The position numbers and the translations under genes were made by a program. From positions 92,940,001 through 93,004,000 of the forward strand of contig CM077597.1 of assembly GCA_039654915.1 (NCBI GenBank): 64,000 bases of DNA. The letters run 5' to 3'. The notes beneath the pieces are model-generated. The model had not been told where the DNA came from and ran no database searches. It saw only the letters and a list, made by a program, of their open reading frames with translations. The stretch's first letter is position 1; the number at the start of each line of letters is the position of its first letter. This document shows, in pieces, positions 47,821 through 58,734 of this stretch. Source of the stretch: Aquilaria yunnanensis (lineage: Eukaryota; Streptophyta; Magnoliopsida; Malvales; Thymelaeaceae).

Positions 47821-49236
47821 GATTATTATTATTATTCATAATAAATAGAAATTAAATGCAATTAACAATATTTTATAATGAATGACACAAATGAGAACAG
47901 TTATGATAAAATATTATAATAAAAAATTATGAAAAATAGAAAAATGAAACTAATAAAAAATATATCTAAACTAAAGAAATATAAAATTATTATTGCTATT
48001 ATTTATTTTGAAAAATATAATTAGAATTATAGTTAGTTGAGTGAAAAATAACTTAATAGTTTGATTCACTTGCAACGCATGTGTGCATATACTAGTATAT
48101 AAATGTCCACAGTCCCCACCATTATTTTTTATTGGATCCCACCATTCGAAATAAAAATCTGGACAAAAAGGCAAATGCAATATTATCTTCCCAAAAAGGT
48201 ATTTATTGATATATATGTATACACACGCACCTTAAATGCTACATTAGCTTTTGTATTTTATTTAATTGTTTAGTTAACACTCAAATTATGAGTTAGCCTA
48301 TAGTCAATTGAACTTCACAAATCAAGTTAAGTTCAAAATTTTCAAATAAGTCATACTAATCCTTAATAGAAGTGTTAATGTCATCAAAGAAATATATTAT
48401 TCTTTTTTTTTTTTTAGTGTAAAATTACAAAATTTTCTATGTTTGGGTTTTTTTACTCCAAAAAAAATTAAAATTGGCATATTTATAGGAAGTCGCCCTT
48501 GAAACGTAGGACACAAGTTTTAAATTTTTTTAATTTAACTAAATATCTAGTATTTTACTTAAATATACAATAATATTTATTTTTTAAAATTCATTATTTT
48601 TAAAGTTTCTAAAAAATATTAAAGGCTTATTCAATTTAAAGTAATTTTATAATTTGCACCTTATAGAAATTTAAACATTTGGCTTGATCTATACTAATGG
48701 GGGCCTCTTAGTGTCAAGTGGAATTAGAGTTATGCAGTCAACTTGGCCTATTTATTATAGAGTTATAAGGCTTCATGAATGCTCTAACTTGAAGCTTGAA
48801 GGTTTAAATGATATATTTGAAAAAAAAAATAGATGGTTTTTTTGAAGTTAATTAATAAAAAATTATTTATTTTTATTTTTTTGGGATTTTTATATAAAAC
48901 TAATATCATTGGATAACTAATCCTATATATGTATAATAATTTATTGAATAACATTTTTATAGACTAATTGTTATGATTTTTTCTCTTATTCAACATATAA
49001 GATTAATCAAAATTCAACTACACTATAAAAATGTTATTCAATGCATTATTATTATTATTATTATCATTATATAGTATTAATTTTAGATAATATTGATTCC
49101 AAACAAAAAAAATAAAAACATGTTTGGATTAATCTGACTTTATGCTAAATGAATTGGATCTTTATCTTAATGGTTAAGTTTAACCTTTTTTTTTGTTGAT
49201 GTTCTATGTTTCAATCCTCTTCTTACAAGTTAGTTT
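46025..49236. other. Gene-less part of segmental copy 1 and start of copy 2
   Basis: AT-rich, with a truncated TRIM (separate entry), a (TG)n tract at 47251-47268 and a (TTA)n tract at about 47789-47836. Copy 2 of the duplication begins near 48655. No gene recognised. Confidence 0.5.
46700..47141 (-). mobile_element. TRIM element 2 (one repeat truncated)
   Basis: A partial terminal repeat (about 46700-46812) and a full one (46976-47141) flank a 163-bp interior. On the minus strand the interior starts, two bases after the repeat, with TGGTATCAGAGC, the primer-binding site complementary to initiator-Met tRNA, and ends with a purine tract (AAAGGGGGGGAGAAG) before the other repeat. That is the full signal set of a minus-oriented retroelement with no coding region. 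Confidence 0.75.
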
Positions 49237-49724
49237 TGTAACGACTCAAGTTTAGAACCAGTCGATGGAACACCTACCCATACTACATGGGCTATCATTT
49301 GAAAAAATATTAACGCGAGCTCCTTGTGCTTTAGGACTTGAGCCTATATATTCATATAAGGCTTCCCATATTTCTCCCATGTAGGATAAGTGGGTGTTAC
49401 AAACTTCCTCTTATATGGTCAATCAGATTGTGGTTCCCTAGCCTAGCAACCTCTCTAATTGGATTACCTGGCCGCTAATATAGTATCAGCCCAGTAGACG
49501 ATGCATATGCAGGCACAATGTGTTATATCATCATGGTCTTGGGTTGGCTCTGATACTATCTGTAATGACCGAAGTCTAAAATAAGTCAACAAAATATCTG
49601 CACACACTACATGGGCTATCCGTTGAAAAAGGTTAAGTGTTAGTGTTTGTGCTCTGGAAATAGAGACTGTATATCCACGTAAAGTTTCTCACATCACTCT
49701 CATGTAAGATATAGGCGTGTTACA
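49237..49724 (-). mobile_element. TRIM element 3, complete
   Basis: 488 bp: terminal repeats 49237-49401 and 49561-49724 (both TGTAA...TTACA on the plus strand) around a 159-bp non-coding interior. A degenerate primer-binding site reads (minus strand) GATAGTATCAGAGCC beside the 5' repeat, and AAGAGGAAG precedes the 3' repeat. Flanks AGTTT and TGTTT fit a 5-bp target duplication with one change. It is the uninterrupted counterpart of TRIM 1. Confidence 0.85.
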
Positions 49725-50689
49725 TGTTTTATAAGCTAATAATTGTTTGACCTACATAAATTTTTAATTTTTTTACAGCCAATCAAATCTTAAAAGTTGT
49801 TTAAAAAATTAGAAATTATTATTTTTTTAATATTATATATCATGGTTGAAGCTCATAGCCTAGAATTAGTTTTGGAGTCATTAAGAGGTAAGGTTAATAA
49901 TTTTATTTTGTACTTGCAAGTTTTTATTTTATCTAAGATTAAGAAAATTAAAAAGTTTAGAGGTTTATATGTTCCAAAACTAAAATTAAATTTCATATTT
50001 TTATATCTTGACTACAAGTTTTGACCATGTTGACACCCAATTTCGTCCGACCATAAAAAATTTTTTAAAAGAAATTAAATAAAAAAAATTAAAAAAAATT
50101 ATTATTTTTTTTATTATTATTATTACTAAAAATTTTAATTAGTTTAAAATACATTTTTGTTTTGTGAAGATTTGATTTAAAATGATATATGTGTGTATTT
50201 GAAAGAAAAAAAGAAAACTCCAAAAAAAAATGGCAAAATTTAAAAGTTTGAGGTAAAAATGACAAAATTAAGAAGTTTCAGGCAAAATTAACAAATTCTG
50301 AAAGTTCCAGGAGCATTTAGTAGTTTGTCACATAAAATTTTGAGCCTGCCGACGTTTCTGGCCCAAATTGACAGAAAACGACAAAATTGTCAAAATCAGA
50401 AGCTTCAGGAACTTATCCAGAGGCTGAGAGACGTAAAGGACTAAAATTGTCATTTTACCAATTTAAGAGATAAGTTTGAAATTTTTTATTAATTTATCCA
50501 TCAACAGTTCAGCTAAACTTCCTCTATAAATAGCCCCCTAAATTTTGTGTTGAACACAGAGAAAAATAGAAAGAAAAGCTTAGAGCTCCGTTTTTAAAAT
50601 AGAAAATATTACAGCCTTAGTCCCTAGCTCTCCTTCCTTTCCTCAGAAAATCTCAAAACTTTTTATTTTGACGATTAAGCCATCTTCTT

Positions 50690-50875
50690 CCCCGTCCGTT
50701 TGTCACCGTTTCTCTCTCTCTCTCTCACCTCTGCACGCTGCCCGTCCGCTCGCCGCCGTCGCTCGTCGCCCCGCCGTCCCACCCCGCCGACGTCGCCGTC
50801 CCCCCCTGCCCCTGGCCGCGACGCCACCGTGCCCAGCCACCCCCCCCCCCCTTCGCCTCCCGCGCGACGTGCTTT
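50690..50875. other. GC-rich island inside family Y LTR
   Basis: About 185 bp of C-rich, CpG-dense sequence (repeated cgccgtc, a run of C at 50841-50852) about 130 bp downstream of the TATA box, in otherwise strongly AT-rich DNA. Probably part of the transcribed leader. Its open frame is a by-product of composition, not a protein. Confidence 0.6.
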
Positions 50876-51159
50876 GTTTCCTTTTCTGCAGAATTCAAAA
50901 ATTAAAATCTAGGGTAAAACTCTCATTTTGTCCTTCAATTTTTCAATTTCTTTCACTTTGGTCACTAACCTTTTATTTTATTCATGCAGAATTAATTCCT
51001 AACTATTTTAATTTTTACTTGTTTTACTTATTTGTTATTATTACTAACCCTTTTTTTTTTTTGTTATTAACTTACTAACAACTAACTTTTAATATTATTA
51101 TTGTTACTAACCTTTTAATTTTTGCATTATTACTAACTTTTATAATTGTTGTTAACAAT

Positions 51160-51500
51160 TAATTAACTTTTTATTATTGTTGTTAATTAATTAATTTAAT
51201 TAACTTGTCTAACTTTTTATTATTGTTGTTAATTAATTTAATTAACTTGTCTAACTTTTTATTATTTTTGTTAATTAATTAATTAACTTGACTAACTTTT
51301 TATTATTGTTGTTAATTAATTAATTTAATTAACTTGACTAACTTTTTATTATTGTTGTTAATTAATTAATTTAATTAACTTGACTAACTTTTTATTATTG
51401 TTGTTAATCAATTAATTTAATTAACTTGACTAACTTTTTATTATTGTTGTTAATCAATTAATTTAATTAAACTTGGCTAATTTTTTATTATTGTTGTTAA
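51160..51500. repeat. AT-rich tandem repeat, 40-57-bp unit
   Basis: About seven imperfect copies of a unit built from 'ctaactttttattattg', 'ttgttaattaattaa' and 'tttaattaacttg'. Adjacent copies differ by short indels of 'ttaa'. Confidence 0.8.
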
Positions 51501-51779
51501 TTAATTTAATTAACTTTGCTAACCTTTATTATTATTTATTTTTAAAGTGGATGGCCAAAAAGCCCCACTTTATTATTATTAATTTTCCTTTATATAATTT
51601 TTTTTAATTTAATTCACCTTTACCCTTACTTAAATAAATAAATGAAAATTAAAAGAAGATTATTTTTTAATTAATTATTAAGCCTAATAAAAATAATTTT
51701 TTAAAAAGCCAATTATTTTTATTTTTCTTTTATAAATTGAATAATTATTTAAATAATAAATAACTTTCACTAAAAAAAA

Positions 51780-51966
51780 ACTAAAAGAAAGATAAGAAAA
51801 AGATAAGAAAGATAAGAAAAAGATAAAAAAAGAAAAGAAAGAAAGAAAAGAAAGAAAAGAAAAAGAAAAGAAAAGAAAAGAAAGAAAAGAAAGGAAAAAT
51901 AAAACTAAAAGAAAGATAAAATCAAAAAGAAAGAAAAGAAAGAAAGAAAAGAAAGAAAAGAAAAGA
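51780..51966. repeat. Purine (GAAA)n tract
   Basis: Nearly pure A/G tract of aaagaaaag and aagataag units, about 190 bp. Confidence 0.85.
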
Positions 51967-52949
51967 AAATATAAAGAATAAAAAATAAAGTTTTTAGATT
52001 ATTAATAAATCTAAAAACAAAAGACTTACAAATTAGTAATAATAAATTCCATAAAAATAATAATTATATAACTAACAATTAATTAAAGTAATTTCCATAT
52101 CCGGATGATCTAGCAGGATCTACGGTTTGGAAAATATCAAACTTTCAAAATAAATAAATTAAATAAAAAGATAAAAATCCATATTTTTACGATATGGATT
52201 AAAATTTTCACCAAATTCCGTGTCCAAATGACTCGGCAGAGTCCATGGTTCGGAATAAAAATCTTCCGTGTCCAAATGACTCGACAGAGTCCATGGTTCG
52301 GAAGTATAAAATTCTATACAAATTAATTACCAAAAATCCACGTCCGATTAATTCAGTTAAAAATTCTAGATTGAAAATTAACTGAAATTTATTTAAAAGC
52401 AAAGCGAAACAAAATTAAAATCAACTAAGGTGCCAATTTTTGGGCGTTTTAACAAAGTTGTTTTAACGTAACCGTACTCCCGAACCCTCGAACTCTCGCA
52501 GACCAATATTTAAGGTGACCAATCGACCTAGGTAAACAGATTGGTGGCGACTCCCGAAAGCTGCGACGTTGCCACAGACCATAAAAGGGATTATATGATA
52601 AAAGAAGAAGTTGGAGGACATATGATAAGTTTTAGTAAAATAAAAAACCATGTTGGAACAAAATTTTATTTATTTTTATCCAAAATATGATTTTTTTTGT
52701 GTTTATCATTTTTTCATTGTTGTAATATTGAATTCCTATACTTTCATATTTGGCATTGATACACAAAATTCTTTAAACATGAAACATATTTTAAGAATTT
52801 CTAATTTTTTAAAAATAGTATCATTATATTCAATTTACTAAGTTAATAGTTTCCTTTATTTGATTAATCATAATTTTAATGTATTTATAATATGTAAAAT
52901 TTACACACATTTTTTTCATTTATAAATTCTTTATATTAGGATAATAAGA

Positions 52950-53411
52950 TTAGTATTTGAAAAGGATAAGTGCAAAGTATTTATGTTCTAAAACATGTGC
53001 CTATATATCCATATAAGGATTTTCACATTTCTTTCGTGTGAGATATGAGGGTGTTATAACCCTCCCTTATTTACCTAATGTTCTTGTTAGGGTCACTCGG
53101 ATTGCATGGCCCTTAGCCAAGTAATCTCTCTAATCTAGGATCAATCCCGATAGACGATGATGTACATACCTAGCATGTCACGTCATTTTAGTCCTCGGTC
53201 ACTCTGATATATATCATCTGTAATAATCCAAGTCCAATACTGGTCAACAAAACACCTACTCACATCACATGAGTTATCTTTTATGAAAAGGATAAGTGCT
53301 AGATACTTATGTTTTGAAACTTGTATCTATATATTCACATAAGGCTTCCCACATTTCTCTCATATCCCAGGCTTCTCATATTTTTCCTATGTGGGATATG
53401 AGGGTTTTACA
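52950..53411 (-). mobile_element. TRIM element 4 (one repeat truncated)
   Basis: Counterpart of TRIM 2 in segmental copy 2: partial repeat about 52950-53057, interior, full repeat about 53219-53411. The full repeat carries a local duplication ('ggcttcccacatttctctcat' followed by a similar stretch). Confidence 0.65.
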
Positions 53412-56363
53412 TCTTTGATTTATATGACTATTAAACATGCCTAAAAGCACGATGTTTATCAATTTATTTACTTTTTTAAACATTAAGTATTTTTATTAGA
53501 ATCTATGAGAACAACTTAATATGTGTGTGTGTTTGTGTGTGTGTGTGTGTTTATATATATATATATAATAAAAAGTTAAAAATTTTAAGGTAACTAAACG
53601 TTAAATTATAAGTTATTAGTTTTCCTTTTAGATATTAAGAATTTATTCTATTTTAAGGAGTCTATTTTCGTATGGTTAACTAATTATATTATAAGAATAA
53701 TGGGTAAGAATGGGTTTTCAAACCTGAGTGATGTGAGTATAATTTCTAAATCAATTGACCTTGATCTTTGGAACAATCACATTAACTCAAATATATGCTT
53801 TTTTAATAATATATAGTTACTTATAGTTACACATGTCATTGGCAAAACACAATGTTTACTGACCAAGTCTATACTTTGACATTATGGCTCATATTTGTGT
53901 CATACTATTAATTTTATGTTTCGCACTAAGAAGAGAAAATTTGACAGCTTTGATAAGATATTAAAAGTACGAGGAAGAAATTTGTATAAATACTCTACCA
54001 TCACAATTAAAAAAAATTTTCAATTTTTTTAGTAATTAGTATTACCTATAGCATATTCTGTATTGTACTATTATTATTATTATTATTCATAATAAATAGA
54101 AATTAAATATAATTAGCAATCTTTTATAATGAATGACACAAATGAGAACAATTATGATAAAATATTATAATAAAAAATTATGAAAAATAGAAAAATGAAA
54201 CTGATAAGAAATATATCTTAACTAAATAAATATAAAATCATTATTGCTATAATTTATTTTGAAAAAGATGATTAGAATTGTAGTTACTTGAGTGAAAAAT
54301 GACTTAATATTTTGATTCACGTGTGACACACATGTGCATATATTAGTATATAAAATGTCCACAGTCCCTACCATTCCAAATAAAAATCTAGAAAAAAGGC
54401 AAATGCAATATTATCTTCACACACACGCACACACACACAAACAAACACACACACAACAAACACACACACATATATATCAACGCACAGACCTTAAACACTA
54501 CATTAGTTTTTGTATTTTATTTAATTGTTTAGTTAACACTCAAATTATGAGTTAGCCTACAGTCATTGAACTACACAAATCAAGTTAAGTTCAAAATTTT
54601 CAAATTGGTCATACTAATCCTTAATAGAAGTGTTTATGTCATCAAAGAAATATATTATTCTTTACTTGTTTTTAGTGTAAAATTATAAACTTTTCTATGT
54701 TTGGGTTTCTTTATTCCAAAAAAGTTAGAACTGGCATATTTATATGAAGTTGCCCTTGAAAAGTAGGACGCGCGCCAGTTTTAATTTTTTTGAAAATTTA
54801 ACCACATATCTAGTATTTTACATTTAAATGTACGATAATATTTCTCTTTTTAAAATTCATTATTTTTAAAGTTTTTAAAAAATGTTAAAAGGCTTATTCA
54901 ATTTAAAGTAAAATGCAAGGCATATATTTAGTGACTATAAAAGTGCTTTATTTTGTAAATCAATAAAACATAACTACTTATTCAAATTGAAACTAAATGT
55001 TACCTAAAATAATATTTATTTTTTTCTTTTTGTATTGAAAAATTTACAAGACAGTGGATACAAAAGATGTGTTATAGTTTAAAGCTTAACTTTTGATCAG
55101 TTCAAATTTCAAAACCTGTTGCAGTTTAGGCTTATAGATAGACCTCACTTTAAAAATATTATAGACTCACCATTGCTCTTGGACAACATGCTAATATCTT
55201 TATAATTCAACTCTGGGGATCGAGGGAGCGTTCAATTGCTACATTTAATATTCTAAGGTATCCATTTGTTTTAGGGATGTGATTTTAACTAAAAAATATG
55301 GGATGTTTCTTGATTCTCTTTGTAGGAACAAAGGCTGGAAATTAGCCAAATCAAGTAGTAGATTAATCATTTACGACTTAAAATGTGTATTGAGCTTAAT
55401 ACTTTTTTTATGTTTGGAATGAAAAAGATTATGAATGAGCCATGAGGGAGCTATTAATGAGTTTTAAATTGATCGAGTTCAAGTTTTTCTTCTAAAATAA
55501 ATGAATAATCCAATTTATCAAAATAAATAAATAAATAAATAATTTAAAATTGAGTTTTATTATAATTATATATAAGTTTAAAATTTTATCCACACTTGAC
55601 TTGATAATAATTTGGATAAGCTCTAACCCACATCAAGTTTGACCCAAACTCGAATTGTTTGATCAGTTTTCACTCCTATTGGGAATTGTCCGTTAACTGG
55701 GTTCTAGGTGACTTGGGTCATTACTAAGTCATTTTGGGGCATTGGAGCTGAGGTTAGGCTTATTGGACCAGTTCAGTTTAAATATTGGAACTCTTTGTTG
55801 TTTAATTTTCCTTACAAAGTCAACAACAAATAAGCAAAAGAGAAACAAACTAAAAGAAGACAACATAACATACATTTGGCACATTCTCTCTATATGTATA
55901 TGTGTATGAGTGTATTTCACTTTATGCTTAATTGATCTGATTTTATTTATTTAGTACTAAAAATAACATTTTTCAAACTAAAATTTGACGGACAAAAAAA
56001 TTTGTCCGTTCTCCATCAAGAATGGGCAGGGGTTCTATCAAGTATATGTTAAGATATATGAATTGATACTTTTTTGCGAACAAGTATTAGGAATTTGACG
56101 CTGGCCCATTACAAGAACTGTTTAGACCTCCAATAAAGTGTGGATCCACTATAGAGAAAGACTGCGTTATTTAGAGAGAGAACCTCGCCCAAGTTCCTTG
56201 TGGCAGAAGGAAAGAAATTGTCCTAGTTTTAGGCTAAAAACTTGTTTTCCCGATCTTAAATCTTTATATATTATATTGATAAAAAAAATAGACAGATCCC
56301 CCCAGGAACCTAAACGTATGGTCTCCAAAGCGATAAGGATTGCGTTGACTAGGTTACGAAAAT
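53412..56363. other. Gene-less stretch up to F-box copy 3
   Basis: (TG)n at 53522-53551, (CA)n-rich at 54418-54472 and the end of segmental copy 2 (to about 55190). From about 56050 ('atgaattgatac', 'ttgcgaacaag', 'ggaatttgacgc') the sequence is the F-box upstream region also found at 63700-63860. 55200-56040 is AT-rich with no recognised gene. Confidence 0.5.
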
Positions 56364-56513
56364 TTGACTCTTTATATAGATTTTAATTTCGTTTCAATAG
56401 GTTTGGAGAAAGAAGGGAAAAACCTGTCCCTCCGCCGTATTTCGTTCAAGATTGCCAGCAAAGATAAGTTTGACAGGAGCAACAAGCGGAAGCAAAAAAA
56501 AAAAGTTGTGGCA

Positions 56514-57614
56514 ATGGAGGATGCTTTTAGGCTATGTGATCTTCCCGATGGGGTTGTGATCGACATTCTGGACAGAATCAATTCCGTGGCGAGGGTTCGC
56601 TTCTCTGCTGTTTGCAAGGCCTGGAAGCTTCTGCTCCGTAGGCTTCTCCCACTTCTCGCAGAAGCAAAAGAGGTCCCGTTGTTTGTAACCATCGACGTTG
56701 TTCAGGGGAACCAGTCCATGGTTCTTCACTAGATATGCTTAGGAAACCTGCAGCAGAAGCCCTGTGCCAAAATCAAGCGCATTTTGAAGCAAGAACTTGT
56801 CGACGCAATCACACTGCGCACAGTGGACCCCCATGTGAGTGTGCGTAGCACTAACTTCGGTTGGGTTGTTTTAGAAGGCAGAACCATGCCTCCTGCTCCC
56901 TGCTTGTACTCCCCTTTCACTGATAAATTTATCCATCTACCTCCTGGTTTGCCTCCTCTCTTTGGGCGGTTCGCGATGTCCCATCCTCCAACTTGATCAG
57001 ATTGTGTGGTTTTCGCTTTGGCGGATTGCACCACGGAGGTGTTTGCTTACACTTGCCACCTTGGTGACAAGAACTGGAAGAAGCATGACATTGAGATTGG
57101 CATTCGTGGCCCCACGAACAGTTTGATGTTTCTTGAAGGAAGCTTCTATTGCCTGTTTCGCAGTGGCCAACTCGTGGCCTTTAAGGTCGCCGATGAATCC
57201 TGGAAACTGTTAGCTGATTCTATGCCATCAGAAGATGCTATGCCGTTACGCGCTGTTTGTAGAAATCATCGATTGGCTGATTGTGATGGGGATATCTTAT
57301 TGGTGCCCTCCTTTTACCTGCCAAGATCACCAAGAGATTGTGGTTGCAGTGTGTGGAAGTACGAGTGGGCGGCGAAGGGCTGGAGGAAGATGAAAAATTT
57401 GGGTGGACGGGTGTTATTTCTCAGCGTCGAAGGCTCTGAAAACGTGGCGGTGGCAGCAGTTGGGGAGCTGGATGGTTTGGCCGATAGGATCTATCTCTCT
57501 TTCGGTAGGAACCTAAAAAACTATTTTTCATTGCTGGATGGGAAGTTCCATTTTTGTAATGAGTATGATTGTAAAATTGCGTATTGGATTATGCCCCCAC
57601 CGTTACAAGTTTGA
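56514..57614 (+). pseudogene. F-box/DUF295 copy 3, two nonsense codons
   Basis: It starts at ATG (MEDAFRLCDLPDGVVIDILD) and stays in one frame for 367 codons including the final stop, with only two internal stops: TAG at 56730-56732, where the intact copy has CAG in HQ/QQTC context, and TGA at 56994-56996, where the intact copy has TGT. F-box (VARVRFSAVCKAWKLLL) and DUF295 landmarks (CLYSPFTDKFIHLPPGLP; LMFLEGSFYCLFRSGQLVAF; CSVWKYEWAAKGWRKMKNLG; YWIMPPPLQV) are all present. The TATA box and leader match the intact gene at 20242. A copia element begins 13 bp after the stop and separates the gene from its normal 3' tail, which resumes at 62117. The first stop leaves 72 codons, essentially an F-box alone. 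Confidence 0.88.
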
Positions 57615-57622
57615 AGTTGCTT

Positions 57623-57627
57623 CTAGG
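57623..57627. repeat. Copia target-site duplication, left
   Basis: CTAGG, repeated at 62117-62121. Joining the flanks restores the F-box tail 'ttctaggacc', matching 'atttaggacc' after the intact gene. Confidence 0.9.
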
Positions 57628-57902
57628 TGTTGGAGGCTGTCCCAAAGCTGATGTGAAGATCAAGTCAGCTGATATCAAGCCAACTGCTAGACCGAGTCTT
57701 CAGCAGGAAACTGTTATGTTAGCATCTGTTTAGGAGTTAGCTCCTACAAGATTAGCTAAGTTAGTTATTTTCCTACTTTCTCTCTTGTTTACGTTAGATG
57801 AGCTCTATTTAAAGAGTATTCTGTCAATTGCTTAGTTATGTTGTTGGAATACAAGAATTTCAGTGAAATTCATCTTCTTGCTCTGTCGTATTTTCCACAT
57901 CA
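57628..57902 (+). repeat. Copia 5' LTR
   Basis: TGTTGGAGGCTG...TTCCACATCA. It contains a CTATTTAAAGAG box (about 57806) that may serve as TATA. Four mismatches to the 3' LTR. Confidence 0.95.
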
Positions 57903-57904
57903 TT

Positions 57905-57916
57905 GTGGTATCAGAG
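57905..57916 (+). other. Copia primer-binding site
   Basis: TGGTATCAGAGC, complementary to the 3' end of plant initiator-Met tRNA, two bases after the 5' LTR. Confidence 0.9.
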
Positions 57917-57963
57917 CCAGGTTGCAACCTAGGCTTCTCTTATTCACTATATTACCCAGCAAA

Positions 57964-58734
57964 ATGGCCAACAACAACATTAACTCCACTGTGAATGTCT
58001 CCCAGCCACATATCCCTATTTTCAAAGGAGATTCGTATGATTTCTGGAGCATTAAAATGAAGACTCTCTTCAGGTCACAAGATCTGTGGGAGTTGGTTGA
58101 AAATGGTTATGATGTAGGAGGATCAGATGAGGCTACAAACCGAGAGATCCAAAAGAAGGACGCAAAGGCTATGTTCTTCATTCAACAGGCTGTGGATGAC
58201 ACCATTTTCTCCAGAATTGCAAGCGCCACTACTGCAAAAAATGCATGGAATATAATCAAGACTGAGTATCAAGGATCGGCAAAAGTAATGGCTGTAAAGC
58301 TACAATTCCTAAGGAAGGACTTTGAGATGTCCAGCATGAAAAACAGTGAAGCTATTCAAGAATACCTTGCAAGGGTATCAAAAATTGTCAGCCAGATGCG
58401 AGCCTATGGTGACAAGATAAGTGATGAGACTGTGGTCGCTAAGATTCTCAGAAGTTTATCATCCAAATTTGACCATGTAGTGGCGGCTATAGAGGAGTCA
58501 AAAGATTTATCCACTCTTACAGTAGATGAGCTGATGGGATCACTCCAAGCATATGAAGCAAGAATTGACAGAAGCTTAAACAAAGAAGAAGAACAAGCCT
58601 TTCAGACTCAGGGGAAGCGTGAAAGGAGCACCTTCAGAGGAAGAGGCAGGTTTGGATCGAGAGGAAGAGGTCGACGTTCCACGATCTAATGCACTTTTTA
58701 CAAAAAATTTGGCCACAAGGAGGATGATTGTTGG
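57964..58734 (+). pseudogene. Copia gag region
   Basis: From the ATG (MANNNINSTV) through a UBN2-type capsid domain (FKGDSYDFWSIKMKTLF near residues 22-38) to a basic RGRGRFGSRGRGRR stretch, then TAA at 58687-58689. The zinc knuckle follows in the same frame after the stop, with its second cysteine replaced by tyrosine (CTFYKKFGHKEDDC). Gag forms the retrotransposon particle and binds RNA. The truncated product would lack the knuckle. Confidence 0.85.

Larger units (their letters stand above)
40471..48650 (+). repeat. Large segmental duplication, copy 1 (holds hAT)
   Basis: Excluding the hAT at 41387-45794, this copy is collinear with 48655 to about 55190. Shared markers: 'gaattagagtta' and a (TTA)n tract (40874-40909 vs about 49048), the TRIM at 41077-46024 vs 49237-49724, 'gttgaagctcatagcctagaa' (about 46146 vs 49842), 'gaagaagttggaggacat' (about 46346 vs 52604), a (TG)n tract (about 47251 vs 53523) and 'atgagttagcctaca' (about 48287 vs 54548). 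No host gene recognised. Confidence 0.8.
50028..52576 (+). mobile_element. Solo LTR, 2.55 kb, family Y
   Basis: It begins TGTTGACACCCAATTTCGTC, ends GCTGCGACGTTGCCACA and is flanked by GACCA (50023-50027 and 52577-52581). Copy 1 of the segmental duplication runs through the site without it (46322-46346), so the insertion post-dates the duplication. Inside: a TATA box (CTATAAATAG, about 50523), a GC-rich patch (50690-50875), a 50-60-bp tandem repeat (about 51160-51500), a purine tract (51780-51966), and tandem 39-bp units at 52216-52254 and 52264-52302 with a diverged third near 52094. No coding region. The large size and GGTGGCGACTCCC near the end are reminiscent of gypsy (Tat-like) LTRs, a tentative placement. 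Confidence 0.85.
48655..55190 (+). repeat. Large segmental duplication, copy 2 (holds solo LTR)
   Basis: Collinear with 40471-48650, without the hAT and with the 2549-bp solo LTR at 50028-52576. The last part (54490-55190) also matches 62250-63000, so a third partial copy lies at the end of the window. No host gene recognised. Confidence 0.8.

Noticed and set aside
50668..51078. Pro/Arg-rich 136-codon frame
   Set aside because: Lies in the GC island of the family Y solo LTR and runs into AT-rich sequence; no domain and no homologous frame in other copies.
57905..57916. tRNA-like sequence after the copia 5' LTR
   Set aside because: Only 12 bases complementary to the initiator-Met tRNA 3' end: a primer-binding site, not a tRNA gene. 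No complete tRNA cloverleaf was recognised in the window, though I could not scan exhaustively.
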